IMG/VR virus record: IMGVR_UViG_3300008262_000158
Coordinates: 1 to 36,469 of that record
Reading direction: 5' to 3' (one strand)
DNA length: 36,469 nucleotides
Source: a virus
A model generated the notes under the pieces. That model did no database searches. It was not told where the DNA came from and saw only the letters and a program-made list of their open reading frames with translations. Of the stretch, positions 1 to 6,818 are shown piece by piece; within the stretch, counting starts at the first letter, position 1; every line of letters begins with the position of its first letter. A program made the translations under genes and the position numbers.

Positions 1-1
1 C

Positions 2-421
2 TTCGAAGCAAAGCGAGATAGAAAACTTGTTATGCCTACTGGACGAATCTACTACTACGAACCTGAAATAAGAAATGGTAAAGTGAATTATCCTAGAACA
101 AAGATACTAAACTATCCTGTTCAAGGGTTGGGAGCAGATCTCATGTCGATTGCTCGAGTCAGTTTAAGAAATAGATTGAAAGGTATGGAAGCTATCCAAA
201 TGGTAAATACTGTACACGATTCAATAATACTTGACTTTGATCAAAAAGTATGGGATAATATAAGTATAGTCAACATTGTTGACAAATGTTTTAATGATGT
301 GCCAGCTAACTTTAACAAGTTATTTGGAAAAGAGTTCAACCTTCCTATGAGGGTTGAGTGTCAAATTGGACCCAATTGGGGCGATATGCAAATCGTATCA
401 GCAAATCATAACAAGGAGTAA
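2..421 (+). CDS. DNA polymerase, family A (C-terminal part, 5' truncated by window)
   Basis: This is the end of a replicative family A (Pol I/T7-type) DNA polymerase. The frame is open to the left edge from base 2, so the ATG at 32 is an internal Met rather than the start. The visible part covers the end of the palm: 'LNYPVQGLGADLMSIA' matches the O1/Q-helix region (NYxVQGxGADL) and 'VHDSIILD' is motif C, carrying the catalytic Asp of the HD pair with Ser where many family members have Glu. The last residues, 'PMRVECQIGPNWGDMQ', are the usual polymerase C-terminus (GxNWGDM). The gene is followed three bases later by the SSB-like gene, so the two are probably co-transcribed. The identification rests on several independent motifs. 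The exonuclease and finger domains lie outside the window. Confidence 0.95.
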   Translation, partial: FEAKRDRKLVMPTGRIYYYEPEIRNGKVNYPRTKILNYPVQGLGADLMSIARVSLRNRLKGMEAIQMVNTVHDSIILDFDQKVWDNISIVNIVDKCFNDVPANFNKLFGKEFNLPMRVECQIGPNWGDMQIVSANHNKE

Positions 422-424
422 TAT

Positions 425-958
425 ATGCAAATCACAGTAATTGACGTAGGTGCACCAAATACACACGCTGCTAAGAATGGTAGATCATACCAGTCTATGG
501 AAGTAACTTATAAGAATGAGCAAGGTCAAACTCAATCTAAAAAGTTAATGTCTTTTTCTAATCCTGAAGTGTTTAAACAAGCTAAGGATTGGCAAAAAGG
601 AGACAGTGTTAATGTAAATATGACTAAAGATGATGCAGGTTATTGGCAGTGGGTAAGTATTGGTGAAGCAGGTTCAGCACCATCAACTCCACCACAAGCT
701 TATTCAGGTAAGCCACAAGCCTCTGCTACACGAGTCACTGGTTCTAACTATGAGACTCCTGAAGAACGTGCTAAGAAACAAGTTTACATTGTTCGTCAGA
801 GTTCAATCTCAAGTGCCATTGATTTACTTAAGTCAAATGGTAATGATGTAAAAGTAGAGAATGTCTTATCAGTAGCTAAACAACTTGAAGATTATGTCTT
901 TGGTAAACAAGCTGGTGTTGAAGGCATTATCTCTATGCAGGATGATATTCCTGTTTAA
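425..958 (+). CDS. single-stranded DNA-binding protein-like (OB-fold)
   Basis: A 177-residue protein that starts three bases after the polymerase stop with a good AAGGAG site. Residues 1-80 have alternating beta-strand character with an aromatic pattern ('SYQSMEVTYKN', 'YWQWVSI') typical of phage OB-fold ssDNA-binding proteins. Residues 80-110 are a Ser/Pro/Ala/Gln-rich linker. The C-terminal third is helical and ends in the acidic tail 'QDDIPV', reminiscent of SSB tails that recruit replication partners. Its position between the polymerase and the 5'-3' exonuclease supports a replication or recombination role. I infer the function from fold pattern, tail and context, without a family-specific motif. 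Its TAA overlaps the next ATG (TAATG), so translation is probably coupled. Confidence 0.7.
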   Translation: MQITVIDVGAPNTHAAKNGRSYQSMEVTYKNEQGQTQSKKLMSFSNPEVFKQAKDWQKGDSVNVNMTKDDAGYWQWVSIGEAGSAPSTPPQAYSGKPQASATRVTGSNYETPEERAKKQVYIVRQSSISSAIDLLKSNGNDVKVENVLSVAKQLEDYVFGKQAGVEGIISMQDDIPV

Positions 959-1656
959 TGCAAGCCTTACTTGATCAGGACTTAGTATGTTTTAGATGTG
1001 CTGCTTCGGCAGAACACGATGATCTAGGTATTGCGATATACCGATTAGATGAGCTCGTAGATACTATTCTCGCTAAGACTGGGGCTAGTAGCTATAGAGC
1101 TTTTCTAACTGGTAGTACTAATTTTAGGAAACAAGTTTATCCTGAATACAAAGCTAATAGAACTCAGCCTAAGCCTGTACATCTAGAAGCCTTACGCAAC
1201 TATAGTCTTGATAAGTTAAACGCAGAGTATGCTCCTGATGGTTTAGAAGCAGATGATGCTCTAGCAATTAACCAAACTAATGAAACAATTATTTGTACAT
1301 TAGATAAAGATTTACTACAAGTACCAGGTTCTCACTTCTCCTGGGAAATTAGTGGTAAAGGTTGGACAAGACCTGACAGATTTGTTGAACAAACAGAACT
1401 TGAGGGTCTTCGTCTTTTCTACGAACAATGTCTTAAAGGTGATACTTCAGATAACATAAAAGGTATTGAAAAGATTGGTGAGAAGAAGGCAAAGGTTATG
1501 CTTGCTGGTTGCCAGTCAGAACAAGAGATGTTCAATATCGTAAGGAATTTATATGGTAATGATGATGAATTCATTATGAACGCAAGAGTCTTATGGATCC
1601 TTAGATCTATAGATGACGATTGGAAAAAGAGATTTGATGCCAACATTCAAAAGTAA
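958..1656 (+). CDS. 5'-3' exonuclease (FEN-like, PIN/H3TH)
   Basis: A 232-residue flap-endonuclease-type 5'-3' exonuclease. Visible motifs in order are: 'FRKQVYPEYKANR' (56-68), the Arg/Lys-rich arch segment; 'GLEADDALA' (95-103) and 'TLDKDL' (114-119), which supply metal-binding acidic residues; and 'GDTSDNIKG' leading into 'IGEKKAKVML' (161-182), the helix-3-turn-helix DNA-binding element. In T7-like phages this activity degrades host DNA and removes RNA primers. The start ATG overlaps the preceding stop, and the 3' end overlaps the start of the endonuclease I gene by about 20 bases, so the polymerase, SSB-like, exonuclease and endonuclease genes form one compact unit. The N-terminal Asp ('LLDQD') sits where the first PIN Asp is expected. 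Confidence 0.93.
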   Translation: MQALLDQDLVCFRCAASAEHDDLGIAIYRLDELVDTILAKTGASSYRAFLTGSTNFRKQVYPEYKANRTQPKPVHLEALRNYSLDKLNAEYAPDGLEADDALAINQTNETIICTLDKDLLQVPGSHFSWEISGKGWTRPDRFVEQTELEGLRLFYEQCLKGDTSDNIKGIEKIGEKKAKVMLAGCQSEQEMFNIVRNLYGNDDEFIMNARVLWILRSIDDDWKKRFDANIQK

Positions 1657-2020
1657 ACTAGAAGAGAAAGTCTGGGCTTCTTTAAAGAAAGTATTCCCAA
1701 CGGTTAAATATGAACCTACTAAATACAAATATGTACAACCAGAGCAAGAAAGAACTTACACTCCTGATTTTAAAACTGGTCGTAGGAATGTATTTATTGA
1801 AGCTAAGGGTAAGCTTGATCTCGAGACTAGAAAGAAAATGGTGTGGTTTAAACAGTGCAATCCTAACATTATTATTATATTTCTATTTCAAAATCCTGAT
1901 AACAAATTAACTAAAAGAAGTAAAACAACTTATGCTATGTGGGCTGAAGCTCAAGGGTTTCTATGGTTAGACTTCAGAAAGGACTGGCTAAGTGCTTATC
2001 AAAAACTGTGTGAAAAATGA
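1637..2020 (+). CDS. endonuclease I (T7 gp3-like Holliday junction resolvase)
   Basis: A 127-residue protein when started at the ATG at 1637, which has a purine-rich GGAAAAAGAGA site in front; an upstream in-frame start at 1613 would add eight residues that do not look like the family. The fold is a PD-(D/E)xK nuclease: E9/E10 in the first helix, D44 in 'YTPDF', and E55-x-K57 in 'VFIEAKGKLD'. This is the same order and spacing of catalytic residues as T7 endonuclease I. In that family the enzyme resolves branched DNA before packaging and helps break down host DNA. Its place directly after the 5'-3' exonuclease supports a shared DNA-processing role. The size is slightly below the 149 residues of T7 gp3. 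Confidence 0.9.
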   Translation: MPTFKSKLEEKVWASLKKVFPTVKYEPTKYKYVQPEQERTYTPDFKTGRRNVFIEAKGKLDLETRKKMVWFKQCNPNIIIIFLFQNPDNKLTKRSKTTYAMWAEAQGFLWLDFRKDWLSAYQKLCEK

Positions 2021-2189
2021 AAATGGAGGTTACGACTTTCAGTTTAGTGTCAATGATGAGGAAGCCGAATATCTTATACACTTGGCTATTGAAATGTTGA
2101 TTCACAGTGGTACTATTCAACTACAAGATCAAGAGTCTGCTCAAGATGAACTTGATTATTATATAAACAATGGAGGTAAAATATCATAA
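1992..2189 (+). CDS. small acidic protein, function unknown
   Basis: A 65-residue protein starting with GTG at 1992; AAAGGA at 1977-1982 is a well-placed ribosome site. A second GTG at 2010 is an alternative start. The reading frame overlaps the endonuclease I gene by 29 bases. The sequence is acidic with a helix-rich pattern ('VNDEEAEYLIHLAIEMLI') and a C-terminal run of Asp, Glu and Tyr. I do not recognise a family with certainty. It ends on the ATG of the next gene (ATAATGG), so the two are probably translationally coupled. Confidence 0.7.
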   Translation: MLIKNCVKNENGGYDFQFSVNDEEAEYLIHLAIEMLIHSGTIQLQDQESAQDELDYYINNGGKIS

Positions 2190-2401
2190 TGGACTTTATA
2201 AATCTAGATAATATGTACACACCATTGTCAGCTACGTACTCAGCTTATGAGTATGTGATTGATAAAAACGTAAAGTATCCATCGGCATTACCAAAAGATA
2301 AGCAAGAGAAGTTTGAAAAGATGTTAAAGGAAGACGGATTTAAAACAGATTTACATCGTAAGATGTGGAATCCTAATTGGATTTATTCTAAGGAGGAATA
2401 G
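2189..2401 (+). CDS. small hypothetical protein
   Basis: A 70-residue protein with mixed charge and many aromatic residues ('MYTPLSATYSAYEYVIDKN', 'KMWNPNWIYSKEE'). It starts on the stop codon of the preceding gene and is preceded by GGAGG at 2173-2177. It ends one base before the exonuclease gene at 2403, and its own last codons (AAGGAGGAA) form the ribosome site of that gene. No domain is recognised. Tight packing and coupling show it is a real gene in the replication operon. Confidence 0.72.
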   Translation: MDFINLDNMYTPLSATYSAYEYVIDKNVKYPSALPKDKQEKFEKMLKEDGFKTDLHRKMWNPNWIYSKEE

Positions 2402-2402
2402 A

Positions 2403-3149
2403 ATGAGCAAGATATTATTATTAGATATAGAGATGGCTCCGAATGTGGCTCATGTGTGGGGTATCTGGGATCAGAACATTGGTATCAACCAGCTTCAAGA
2501 ATCATCGTATGTCATGTGCTATGCAGCTAAGTGGTTAGGTGATAAGAAGATGGTCTTTGATTCTGTTAAAAAATCAGGTGACAAGAAGATGTTAGAAGGT
2601 ATCCATAAGCTTCTTGATGAAGCAGATGCAGTCATACATTATAATGGTAAACGATTCGACATACCTTCACTTAATAAAGAGTTCCTATTACATGGAATGT
2701 TTCCACCAGCACCATTCAAAGAGATTGACTTACTTACTGTAGCTAAAGGTAGATTTAGATTTGTATCTAACAAGCTAGACTATGTTGCTCAACAGCTTGG
2801 ACTTGGTAAGAAGACTGAACATAGTGGACATGAGTTATGGGTACAGTGTATGGCAGGTATCCCAAAGGCTTGGAAGATCATGGAAGAATACAATCGTAAT
2901 GATGTTATACTTCTTGAGAAAGTATATGAACGATTTAAACCTTGGATTAAGAATCATCTTAACCGTAATCTTGTTGAAGGTACTGACCTATGTTGCCCTA
3001 CATGTACCTCTAAGAATTTCCAGCGAAGAGGGTATAACATGACTTCGGCAGGCAAATATCAACGATATCAATGCCGTGCTTGTGGTAATTGGTTCAGAGA
3101 TAATAAGAATCTGAAAGTTAAAGGTGATCTAAAGTTGGTGAATGTATGA
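2403..3149 (+). CDS. DnaQ/RNase H-fold 3'-5' exonuclease with C-terminal zinc ribbon
   Basis: A 248-residue protein with two parts. Residues 1-180 are an RNase H-like 3'-5' exonuclease domain: 'LLLDIEMAP' gives the first D8-x-E10 pair, 'VIHYNGKRFDIP' (78-88) supplies the ExoII-type Asp, and 'YNRNDV' (163-168) the ExoIII-like Asp. Residues 197-228 form a zinc ribbon, with C198/C201 ('CCPTC') and C224/C227 ('CRACG') around a basic segment, probably for nucleic-acid binding. The substrate is not apparent. Because the polymerase N-terminus is outside the window, I cannot tell whether this is the main proofreader or an extra nuclease. An AAGGAGGAA site precedes the ATG, and the stop overlaps the next start (ATGA). 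Confidence 0.87.
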   Translation: MSKILLLDIEMAPNVAHVWGIWDQNIGINQLQESSYVMCYAAKWLGDKKMVFDSVKKSGDKKMLEGIHKLLDEADAVIHYNGKRFDIPSLNKEFLLHGMFPPAPFKEIDLLTVAKGRFRFVSNKLDYVAQQLGLGKKTEHSGHELWVQCMAGIPKAWKIMEEYNRNDVILLEKVYERFKPWIKNHLNRNLVEGTDLCCPTCTSKNFQRRGYNMTSAGKYQRYQCRACGNWFRDNKNLKVKGDLKLVNV

Positions 3150-3376
3150 AGCCCTTAGCCTGGTTGATCAGAGAGTTTGACAGTAAAGGTAATCTAGTTT
3201 GGTACGGCTTACTTACGAGTGAGCCGACTGAACTTTCCTGGTTTAAAGACCTCAAGAATAAGCAACATAACGTAGAGATCATTCCTTTGATTGCTGATGA
3301 AAAGAATATTAAGAAAGTTAATAATGTAAAGAAGTATGATAGTAAACTCTTAGTGGAGGCTAACATTGGATTATGA
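3146..3376 (+). CDS. small hypothetical protein
   Basis: A 76-residue protein that starts on an ATGA overlap with the exonuclease gene and ends on an ATGA overlap with the SprT-like gene, so it is read as part of one coupled series. The sequence begins 'MKPLAWLIREFDSKGNLVW', suggests a small alpha/beta fold, and has a Lys/Asn-rich middle. 'RNLVWYGLL'-like Trp and Tyr residues could form a small core. I recognise no family and propose no function. Confidence 0.7.
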   Translation: MKPLAWLIREFDSKGNLVWYGLLTSEPTELSWFKDLKNKQHNVEIIPLIADEKNIKKVNNVKKYDSKLLVEANIGL

Positions 3377-3717
3377 GTCAACTATTAGATAAAAGATTCC
3401 TTCGTAAGTTATATGATTGTTATATAACACTTCCTCCATTTTGTGGTTTGCGTATGCCTCCAGCTAGAAAAGTAACCTTCGAGATTACTGATGCTGAAGA
3501 TTACTATGGATTGTTTATTCCATATCCAATGAGGATACAAATTAGTACTGAAAACAATACCTTCTATATGTTATGTGATACTTTACTTCATGAGATGGTT
3601 CACTTGTATTTGTTTTATAATGGACATTCAGATTACAATCAACATGAAGAAAAGTTTAAGAAATTATCTGATGAAATATGTGAAACTTTAATGTTAAATC
3701 GTGAACATTTTCATTGA
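3373..3717 (+). CDS. SprT-like zinc metalloprotease
   Basis: A 114-residue protein with the zinc-protease signature H73-E74-M-V-H77 ('LLHEMVHLYL') and a third candidate ligand H91 in 'YNQHEEKFKKL', the spacing found in SprT/Spartan family domains. Residues 30-65 are the beta strands that normally precede the metal helix. Cellular relatives cleave proteins crosslinked to DNA. In this DNA-metabolism operon a role on DNA-bound proteins is plausible, but the phage substrate is unknown. The protein lacks the C-terminal zinc ribbon of bacterial SprT and is close to a minimal protease domain. Its ATG overlaps the previous TGA. Its stop overlaps the -35 box of the promoter at 3714. Confidence 0.85.
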   Translation: MSQLLDKRFLRKLYDCYITLPPFCGLRMPPARKVTFEITDAEDYYGLFIPYPMRIQISTENNTFYMLCDTLLHEMVHLYLFYNGHSDYNQHEEKFKKLSDEICETLMLNREHFH

Positions 3718-3742
3718 CAAAGTTGTTTAAACAAGGTATAAT
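3714..3742 (+). promoter_or_regulatory. consensus sigma70 promoter with palindrome in the spacer
   Basis: TTGACA at 3714-3719, a 17-bp spacer, then TATAAT at 3737-3742: both boxes and the spacing are perfect consensus. The spacer contains the 12-bp perfect palindrome TTGTTTAAACAA (3723-3734), which could be an operator or the site of a DNA-binding protein. The expected transcription start, about seven bases past the -10, is near 3749. This lies at the second codon of the 36-residue membrane peptide and about 100 bases before the DUF3310 gene. The promoter overlaps the SprT-like stop codon and would feed the DUF3310 to SLOG segment, including ribonucleotide reductase. Confidence 0.85.
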
Positions 3743-3745
3743 ATT

Positions 3746-3856
3746 ATGGTGGAAGAGTTTATTGGATACGTTTTACATATAATACTTACATTACCTTTAT
3801 GGGTATTAATTATCTTTATGTTTAAACAGTTTTATGATGAAGCGGAGGACGAATGA
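3746..3856 (+). CDS. 36-residue single-pass membrane peptide
   Basis: A short reading frame beginning ATG GTG GAA and ending in an ATGA overlap with the DUF3310 gene. Residues 4-26 are strongly hydrophobic (including 'HIILTLPLWVLIIFMF'), a clear membrane segment. It is flanked by acidic residues at the start (MVEEF) and an acidic end (DEAEDE). No ribosome site is visible, and the ATG lies only three bases past the -10 box of the promoter at 3714. Translation must therefore come from readthrough transcripts, or from a leaderless message starting at the GTG at 3749. The ATGA coupling and the membrane segment argue that it is real. Its function is unknown. Confidence 0.6.
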   Translation: MVEEFIGYVLHIILTLPLWVLIIFMFKQFYDEAEDE

Positions 3857-4152
3857 GTGCACTTGATAAGCAAGTAAGTGGTAGTCACTACAAGCAGTTT
3901 AAGATACAACCTATCGAATTTATTACAAAGAATAATATTCCATTTATAGAAGGTAATGTGATAAAGTATATCTGTAGATGGAAAGATAAAAATGGTCTAG
4001 AAGATCTGGACAAAGTTATACACTATGTAGAGTTATTAAAGGAGTTAGAATATGGCAAGTCAGAACGACCACACGGGTGCAAGACTCGTGTCAAAACCTT
4101 TATCCAAGGATGGACAAGACAATTGGGATCGTATTTTCGGAAAGAGAATTAA
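3853..4152 (+). CDS. DUF3310 family protein
   Basis: A 99-residue protein. Residues 1-66 show the DUF3310 pattern: 'SGSHYKQFKIQPIEFI' near the start, 'NVIKYICRWKDKNGLEDLDK' and 'VIHYVELL'. This domain is very common in phages, and some members have been called nucleotide-kinase-like, but its biochemical role is not settled. The ATG at 3853 has GGAGG at 3844-3848. The last 33 codons (from about 4052) lie in a different frame within the next gene and have a basic, low-complexity composition unlike the domain. This tail may simply be readthrough of a frame whose natural end was lost. Confidence in the family is high; confidence in the C-terminal tail is lower. Confidence 0.9.
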   Translation: MSALDKQVSGSHYKQFKIQPIEFITKNNIPFIEGNVIKYICRWKDKNGLEDLDKVIHYVELLKELEYGKSERPHGCKTRVKTFIQGWTRQLGSYFRKEN

Positions 4153-4255
4153 GGAACAAAAACTTTCAACTGAAGATATGTTACCTGAGTACGAATTAAA
4201 TAAATCTAGTGGTGAAGTTCAACGAGTTTCTAGAATAGATGACAAATGCAATTAA
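4052..4255 (+). CDS. small conserved-type phage protein, function unknown
   Basis: A 67-residue protein starting 'MASQNDHTGARLVSK', with 'DNWDRIFGKR' further on. From memory this resembles a small protein seen in many phages (HTGxxLVSK...DRIFG), whose function is unknown. It overlaps the 3' end of the DUF3310 gene by about 100 bases in another frame, with AAAGGAG at 4038-4044 in front of its ATG. Its stop overlaps the start of the next gene. If the family resemblance is right, this frame is the conserved one in the overlap. Confidence 0.75.
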   Translation: MASQNDHTGARLVSKPLSKDGQDNWDRIFGKRIKEQKLSTEDMLPEYELNKSSGEVQRVSRIDDKCN

Positions 4256-4431
4256 CATTCGAAGAAATATGTGAACACTTAAAGAAGTATGATGAAACTA
4301 TGTTACTAGAATTACTTAACATAAATTCAGAAGAAATAGTAGAGAAGTTCCAAGACAAAATAGAAGATAACTTAGAGGCTCTTGCAAAAGAGATTGATAA
4401 CGAAGAAGAGGAATACGATATATATGAGTAG
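4246..4431 (+). CDS. small acidic helical protein, function unknown
   Basis: A 61-residue very acidic protein ('MQLTFEEICEHLKKYDETML' at the start, 'IDNEEEEYDIYE' at the end) that is almost entirely predicted helix. Proteins with this N-terminal pattern (LTFEEIxExL...LLELLxIxSEEIVExFQD) occur next to nucleotide-metabolism genes in many phages; the role is unknown. It overlaps the preceding gene by ten bases and the reductase start by eight. It lies immediately upstream of ribonucleotide reductase, so a link to that enzyme is possible but unproven. Confidence 0.78.
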   Translation: MQLTFEEICEHLKKYDETMLLELLNINSEEIVEKFQDKIEDNLEALAKEIDNEEEEYDIYE

Positions 4432-6298
4432 TTTACCAAGTGTTTACCAAGAAGTAATTGCTATGAGCAGATATGCTCGCTTTATACCTGAAAAGAATAG
4501 ACGTGAGACATGGGATGAAACTGTGTCTAGATTAGTTGAGTACCTAAAGACTAAGGTAGAACTAGATGAAAAAACATGGACTGACTTGAGACAATCAGTA
4601 GAACGTCTTGAAGTTATGCCTTCCATGAGACTACTAATGACTGCTGGAGAAGCTTGTGAAAGAGATAATATCGCTGCTTATAATTGTAGCTATCTTGCTA
4701 TTAATAATAAACGTGCTTTTAGTGAAGCTTTATATATACTCATGAACGGTACAGGAGTTGGATTCTCTTGTGAACGTCAAGAGATTTCTAAACTTCCTGA
4801 GATTCCTGCTGAATTAAAATACTGTGATGATGTTATCTTCGTAGAGGATAGCAAACTAGGTTGGGCTAAAGCATTTAAGAAACTTTTATCTTCTCTATGG
4901 GAAGGTGATATTCCTACATTTGATTTCAGTAAAGTTCGTCCAGCTGGTGCTAGACTTAGAGTATTTGGTGGTCGTGCCAGTGGTCCTGAACCTCTTAAGA
5001 AATTATTTGATTTTGTAGTAGAGACGTTTAAACAAGCAGTAGGTCGTAAATTAAATTCAATTGAAGTACACGATATCATGTGTATGATTGGTGAGATTGT
5101 AGTGGTTGGTGGTGTTCGTAGATCAGCACTTATCTCTTTATCAAATCTTACTGACAGACGTATGCGTGAAGCTAAAATGGGAGCGTGGTATAATGATAAT
5201 TCACACAGAGGACTTGCAAACAACTCAGTCGCCTATACAGAGCGACCAGATAGTGAAACTTTCATGGAAGAGTGGCTATCTTTGGTTAAATCCAAGTCAG
5301 GTGAACGTGGAATCTTTAATCGTATTGCTGCTCAAAATCAAGCAAATAAGTGGGGAAGACGAGATCCAACTCTCAGTTACGGAACCAATCCATGCTCAGA
5401 AATTATCTTGCGTGATAAACAGTTCTGCAACCTTACGGAAGTGGTTGTACGAGCAACTGATACCGAGCCTTCACTTGTCAAGAAAGTTAGACTCGCAACA
5501 ATACTCGGTACAATTCAATCAACCTTAACTAACTTCCAATTCTTATCCTCTGAATGGAAGAAGAATACAGAAGAAGAAAGACTTCTTGGTGTTAGTTTAA
5601 CTGGTATTATGGATTGTGAGATTACAAGTAATCCTGATCCTAAGATGTTAGAAAGGTTAAGAGATGTCGCTAGACAAACAAATGAAGAGTATGCTAAGAA
5701 ATTTGACATACCATCTTCTGCTTCTATCACTTGTGTTAAGCCTTCAGGAACTGTATCGCAGTTGGTTGATTCCGCTAGTGGTATCCATGCTCGTCACAAT
5801 GACTTTTATATCAGACGCATACGCATGGATAAAAAGGATCCAATCTATAACTACCTCAAGGAAAAAGGTGTAGCTGTAGAAGACGAAGTGTTTAGACCTG
5901 ATAGTACAGCAGTGTTCTCATTCCCAATGATGGCTCCTAAAGGTGCTATTCTTAGAAATGATAAGAACTCTATTGAACAATTAGACAATTGGTTAATCTA
6001 TCAACGCCACTGGTGTGAACATAAACCTTCAGTAACTATCTCTGTTAAAGATGAGGACTGGGTTGAAGTAGGTGCGTGGGTATGGAAATACTTTGATGAG
6101 ATTAGTGGTGTGTCATTCTTACCACACTCTAATCATACATATCAACAAGCTCCTTATGAAGATTGTACTAAAGAGCAATACGAAGAGCTTCTTGCAAAGA
6201 CACCTAAGGTTATTGATTGGGAGAACTTTAAAGAAGATGAAGATAATACTACAGGTGCCCAGACATTAGCTTGTACTGGTGGTTCTTGTGAAATCTAA
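4424..6298 (+). CDS. nrdJ: ribonucleoside-triphosphate reductase, class II (adenosylcobalamin-dependent)
   Basis: A 624-residue monomeric class II reductase, which makes deoxynucleotides from ribonucleotides using an adenosylcobalamin radical. All five functional cysteines are visible: C88 ('YNCSY') and C335 ('QFCNL') as the redox pair; C324 in 'NPCSEI' as the thiyl-radical residue, 11 residues before C335 as in the Lactobacillus RTPR; and C617/C622 ('ACTGGSCEI') as the C-terminal shuttle pair. The substrate loop 'GGVRRSALISLSN' is also present. No small radical subunit gene is seen in the window, as expected for class II. The ATG at 4424 is preferred over 4382 because a GAAGAGGAA site precedes it. 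The enzyme avoids iron and oxygen dependence but needs B12 from the host or its surroundings. Confidence 0.95.
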   Translation: MSSLPSVYQEVIAMSRYARFIPEKNRRETWDETVSRLVEYLKTKVELDEKTWTDLRQSVERLEVMPSMRLLMTAGEACERDNIAAYNCSYLAINNKRAFSEALYILMNGTGVGFSCERQEISKLPEIPAELKYCDDVIFVEDSKLGWAKAFKKLLSSLWEGDIPTFDFSKVRPAGARLRVFGGRASGPEPLKKLFDFVVETFKQAVGRKLNSIEVHDIMCMIGEIVVVGGVRRSALISLSNLTDRRMREAKMGAWYNDNSHRGLANNSVAYTERPDSETFMEEWLSLVKSKSGERGIFNRIAAQNQANKWGRRDPTLSYGTNPCSEIILRDKQFCNLTEVVVRATDTEPSLVKKVRLATILGTIQSTLTNFQFLSSEWKKNTEEERLLGVSLTGIMDCEITSNPDPKMLERLRDVARQTNEEYAKKFDIPSSASITCVKPSGTVSQLVDSASGIHARHNDFYIRRIRMDKKDPIYNYLKEKGVAVEDEVFRPDSTAVFSFPMMAPKGAILRNDKNSIEQLDNWLIYQRHWCEHKPSVTISVKDEDWVEVGAWVWKYFDEISGVSFLPHSNHTYQQAPYEDCTKEQYEELLAKTPKVIDWENFKEDEDNTTGAQTLACTGGSCEI

Positions 6299-6307
6299 GG
6301 AGATATT

Positions 6308-6442
6308 ATGTTAATCGGTGCAGAATTAATTTGTGGTGTTAATGTAGGATTTGAGATTGTAGAAGATAGTGATTACCACTATTTACTTATAGATCTTTTT
6401 ATTATAAGATTACAATTCTGTAAAGAGAAACCTCAAGTATGA
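6308..6442 (+). CDS. 44-residue protein, function unknown
   Basis: A short frame with a near-perfect ribosome site (AAGGAG at 6298-6303) right after the reductase stop, ending in an ATGA overlap with the next gene. The protein begins 'MLIGAELICGVNVGFEIV' and continues with 'DYHYLLIDLFIIRLQFC', suggesting two short beta hairpins or a membrane-associated strand. I have an impression of similar small proteins near phage reductase genes but cannot name the family. The strong start site and coupling make it a real gene. Confidence 0.75.
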   Translation: MLIGAELICGVNVGFEIVEDSDYHYLLIDLFIIRLQFCKEKPQV

Positions 6443-6810
6443 AGGTATGTATTATAGGAAGTCGTAGCATAGACAAAGCAGAAGTTGTCTTTCCTATTTT
6501 AGATAGATTCATTAAAGAACAAACCAACGGCAAGCCTACATTTATATCAGGATGTGCTAAAGGTGTAGATCAATTGTCAAAGAAGTATGCAGAAGCAAAT
6601 GGATTTGACTTTGTAGAATTTTTACCGTATCATTTAATAGATCAAACGGTAGAGTTTAGTAGTAAATATTTCTTCATTAGAAATAAACAAATGATTGACA
6701 ATGCAGATAAGGTTCTGGTAATATGGGATGGTAAGAGTAAAGGTACTGAATATGGTATCAAGTATACTCAAAAGAAGAACCTACCTGTGATGATAATCAA
6801 AGTAGTTTAA
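6439..6810 (+). CDS. SLOG/DprA-like Rossmann nucleotide-binding protein (YspA/DUF2493-like)
   Basis: A 123-residue single Rossmann-type domain. 'MKVCIIGSRSI' is the N-terminal strand and Gly-rich loop; 'FISGCAKGVDQLSKKYAEANG' (about 39-59) is the signature GGAxGxDxxA-like motif; 'RNKQMIDNADKVLVIWDG' followed by 'GTEYGIKYT' is the second half of the binding site. Proteins of this superfamily bind nucleotides or nucleotide-derived ligands, and several act as sensors or hydrolases. Its position after ribonucleotide reductase hints at nucleotide or NAD-like substrate handling, which is inference. It is the last gene of the plus-strand block and is followed by a terminator-like hairpin. Confidence 0.85.
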   Translation: MKVCIIGSRSIDKAEVVFPILDRFIKEQTNGKPTFISGCAKGVDQLSKKYAEANGFDFVEFLPYHLIDQTVEFSSKYFFIRNKQMIDNADKVLVIWDGKSKGTEYGIKYTQKKNLPVMIIKVV

Positions 6811-6818
6811 TCGTCCCT

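Noticed and set aside
4777-5223. A 148-codon open frame on the minus strand opposite ribonucleotide reductase
   Set aside because: It mirrors a highly conserved enzyme gene, has no recognisable domain and lies against the direction of the operon.
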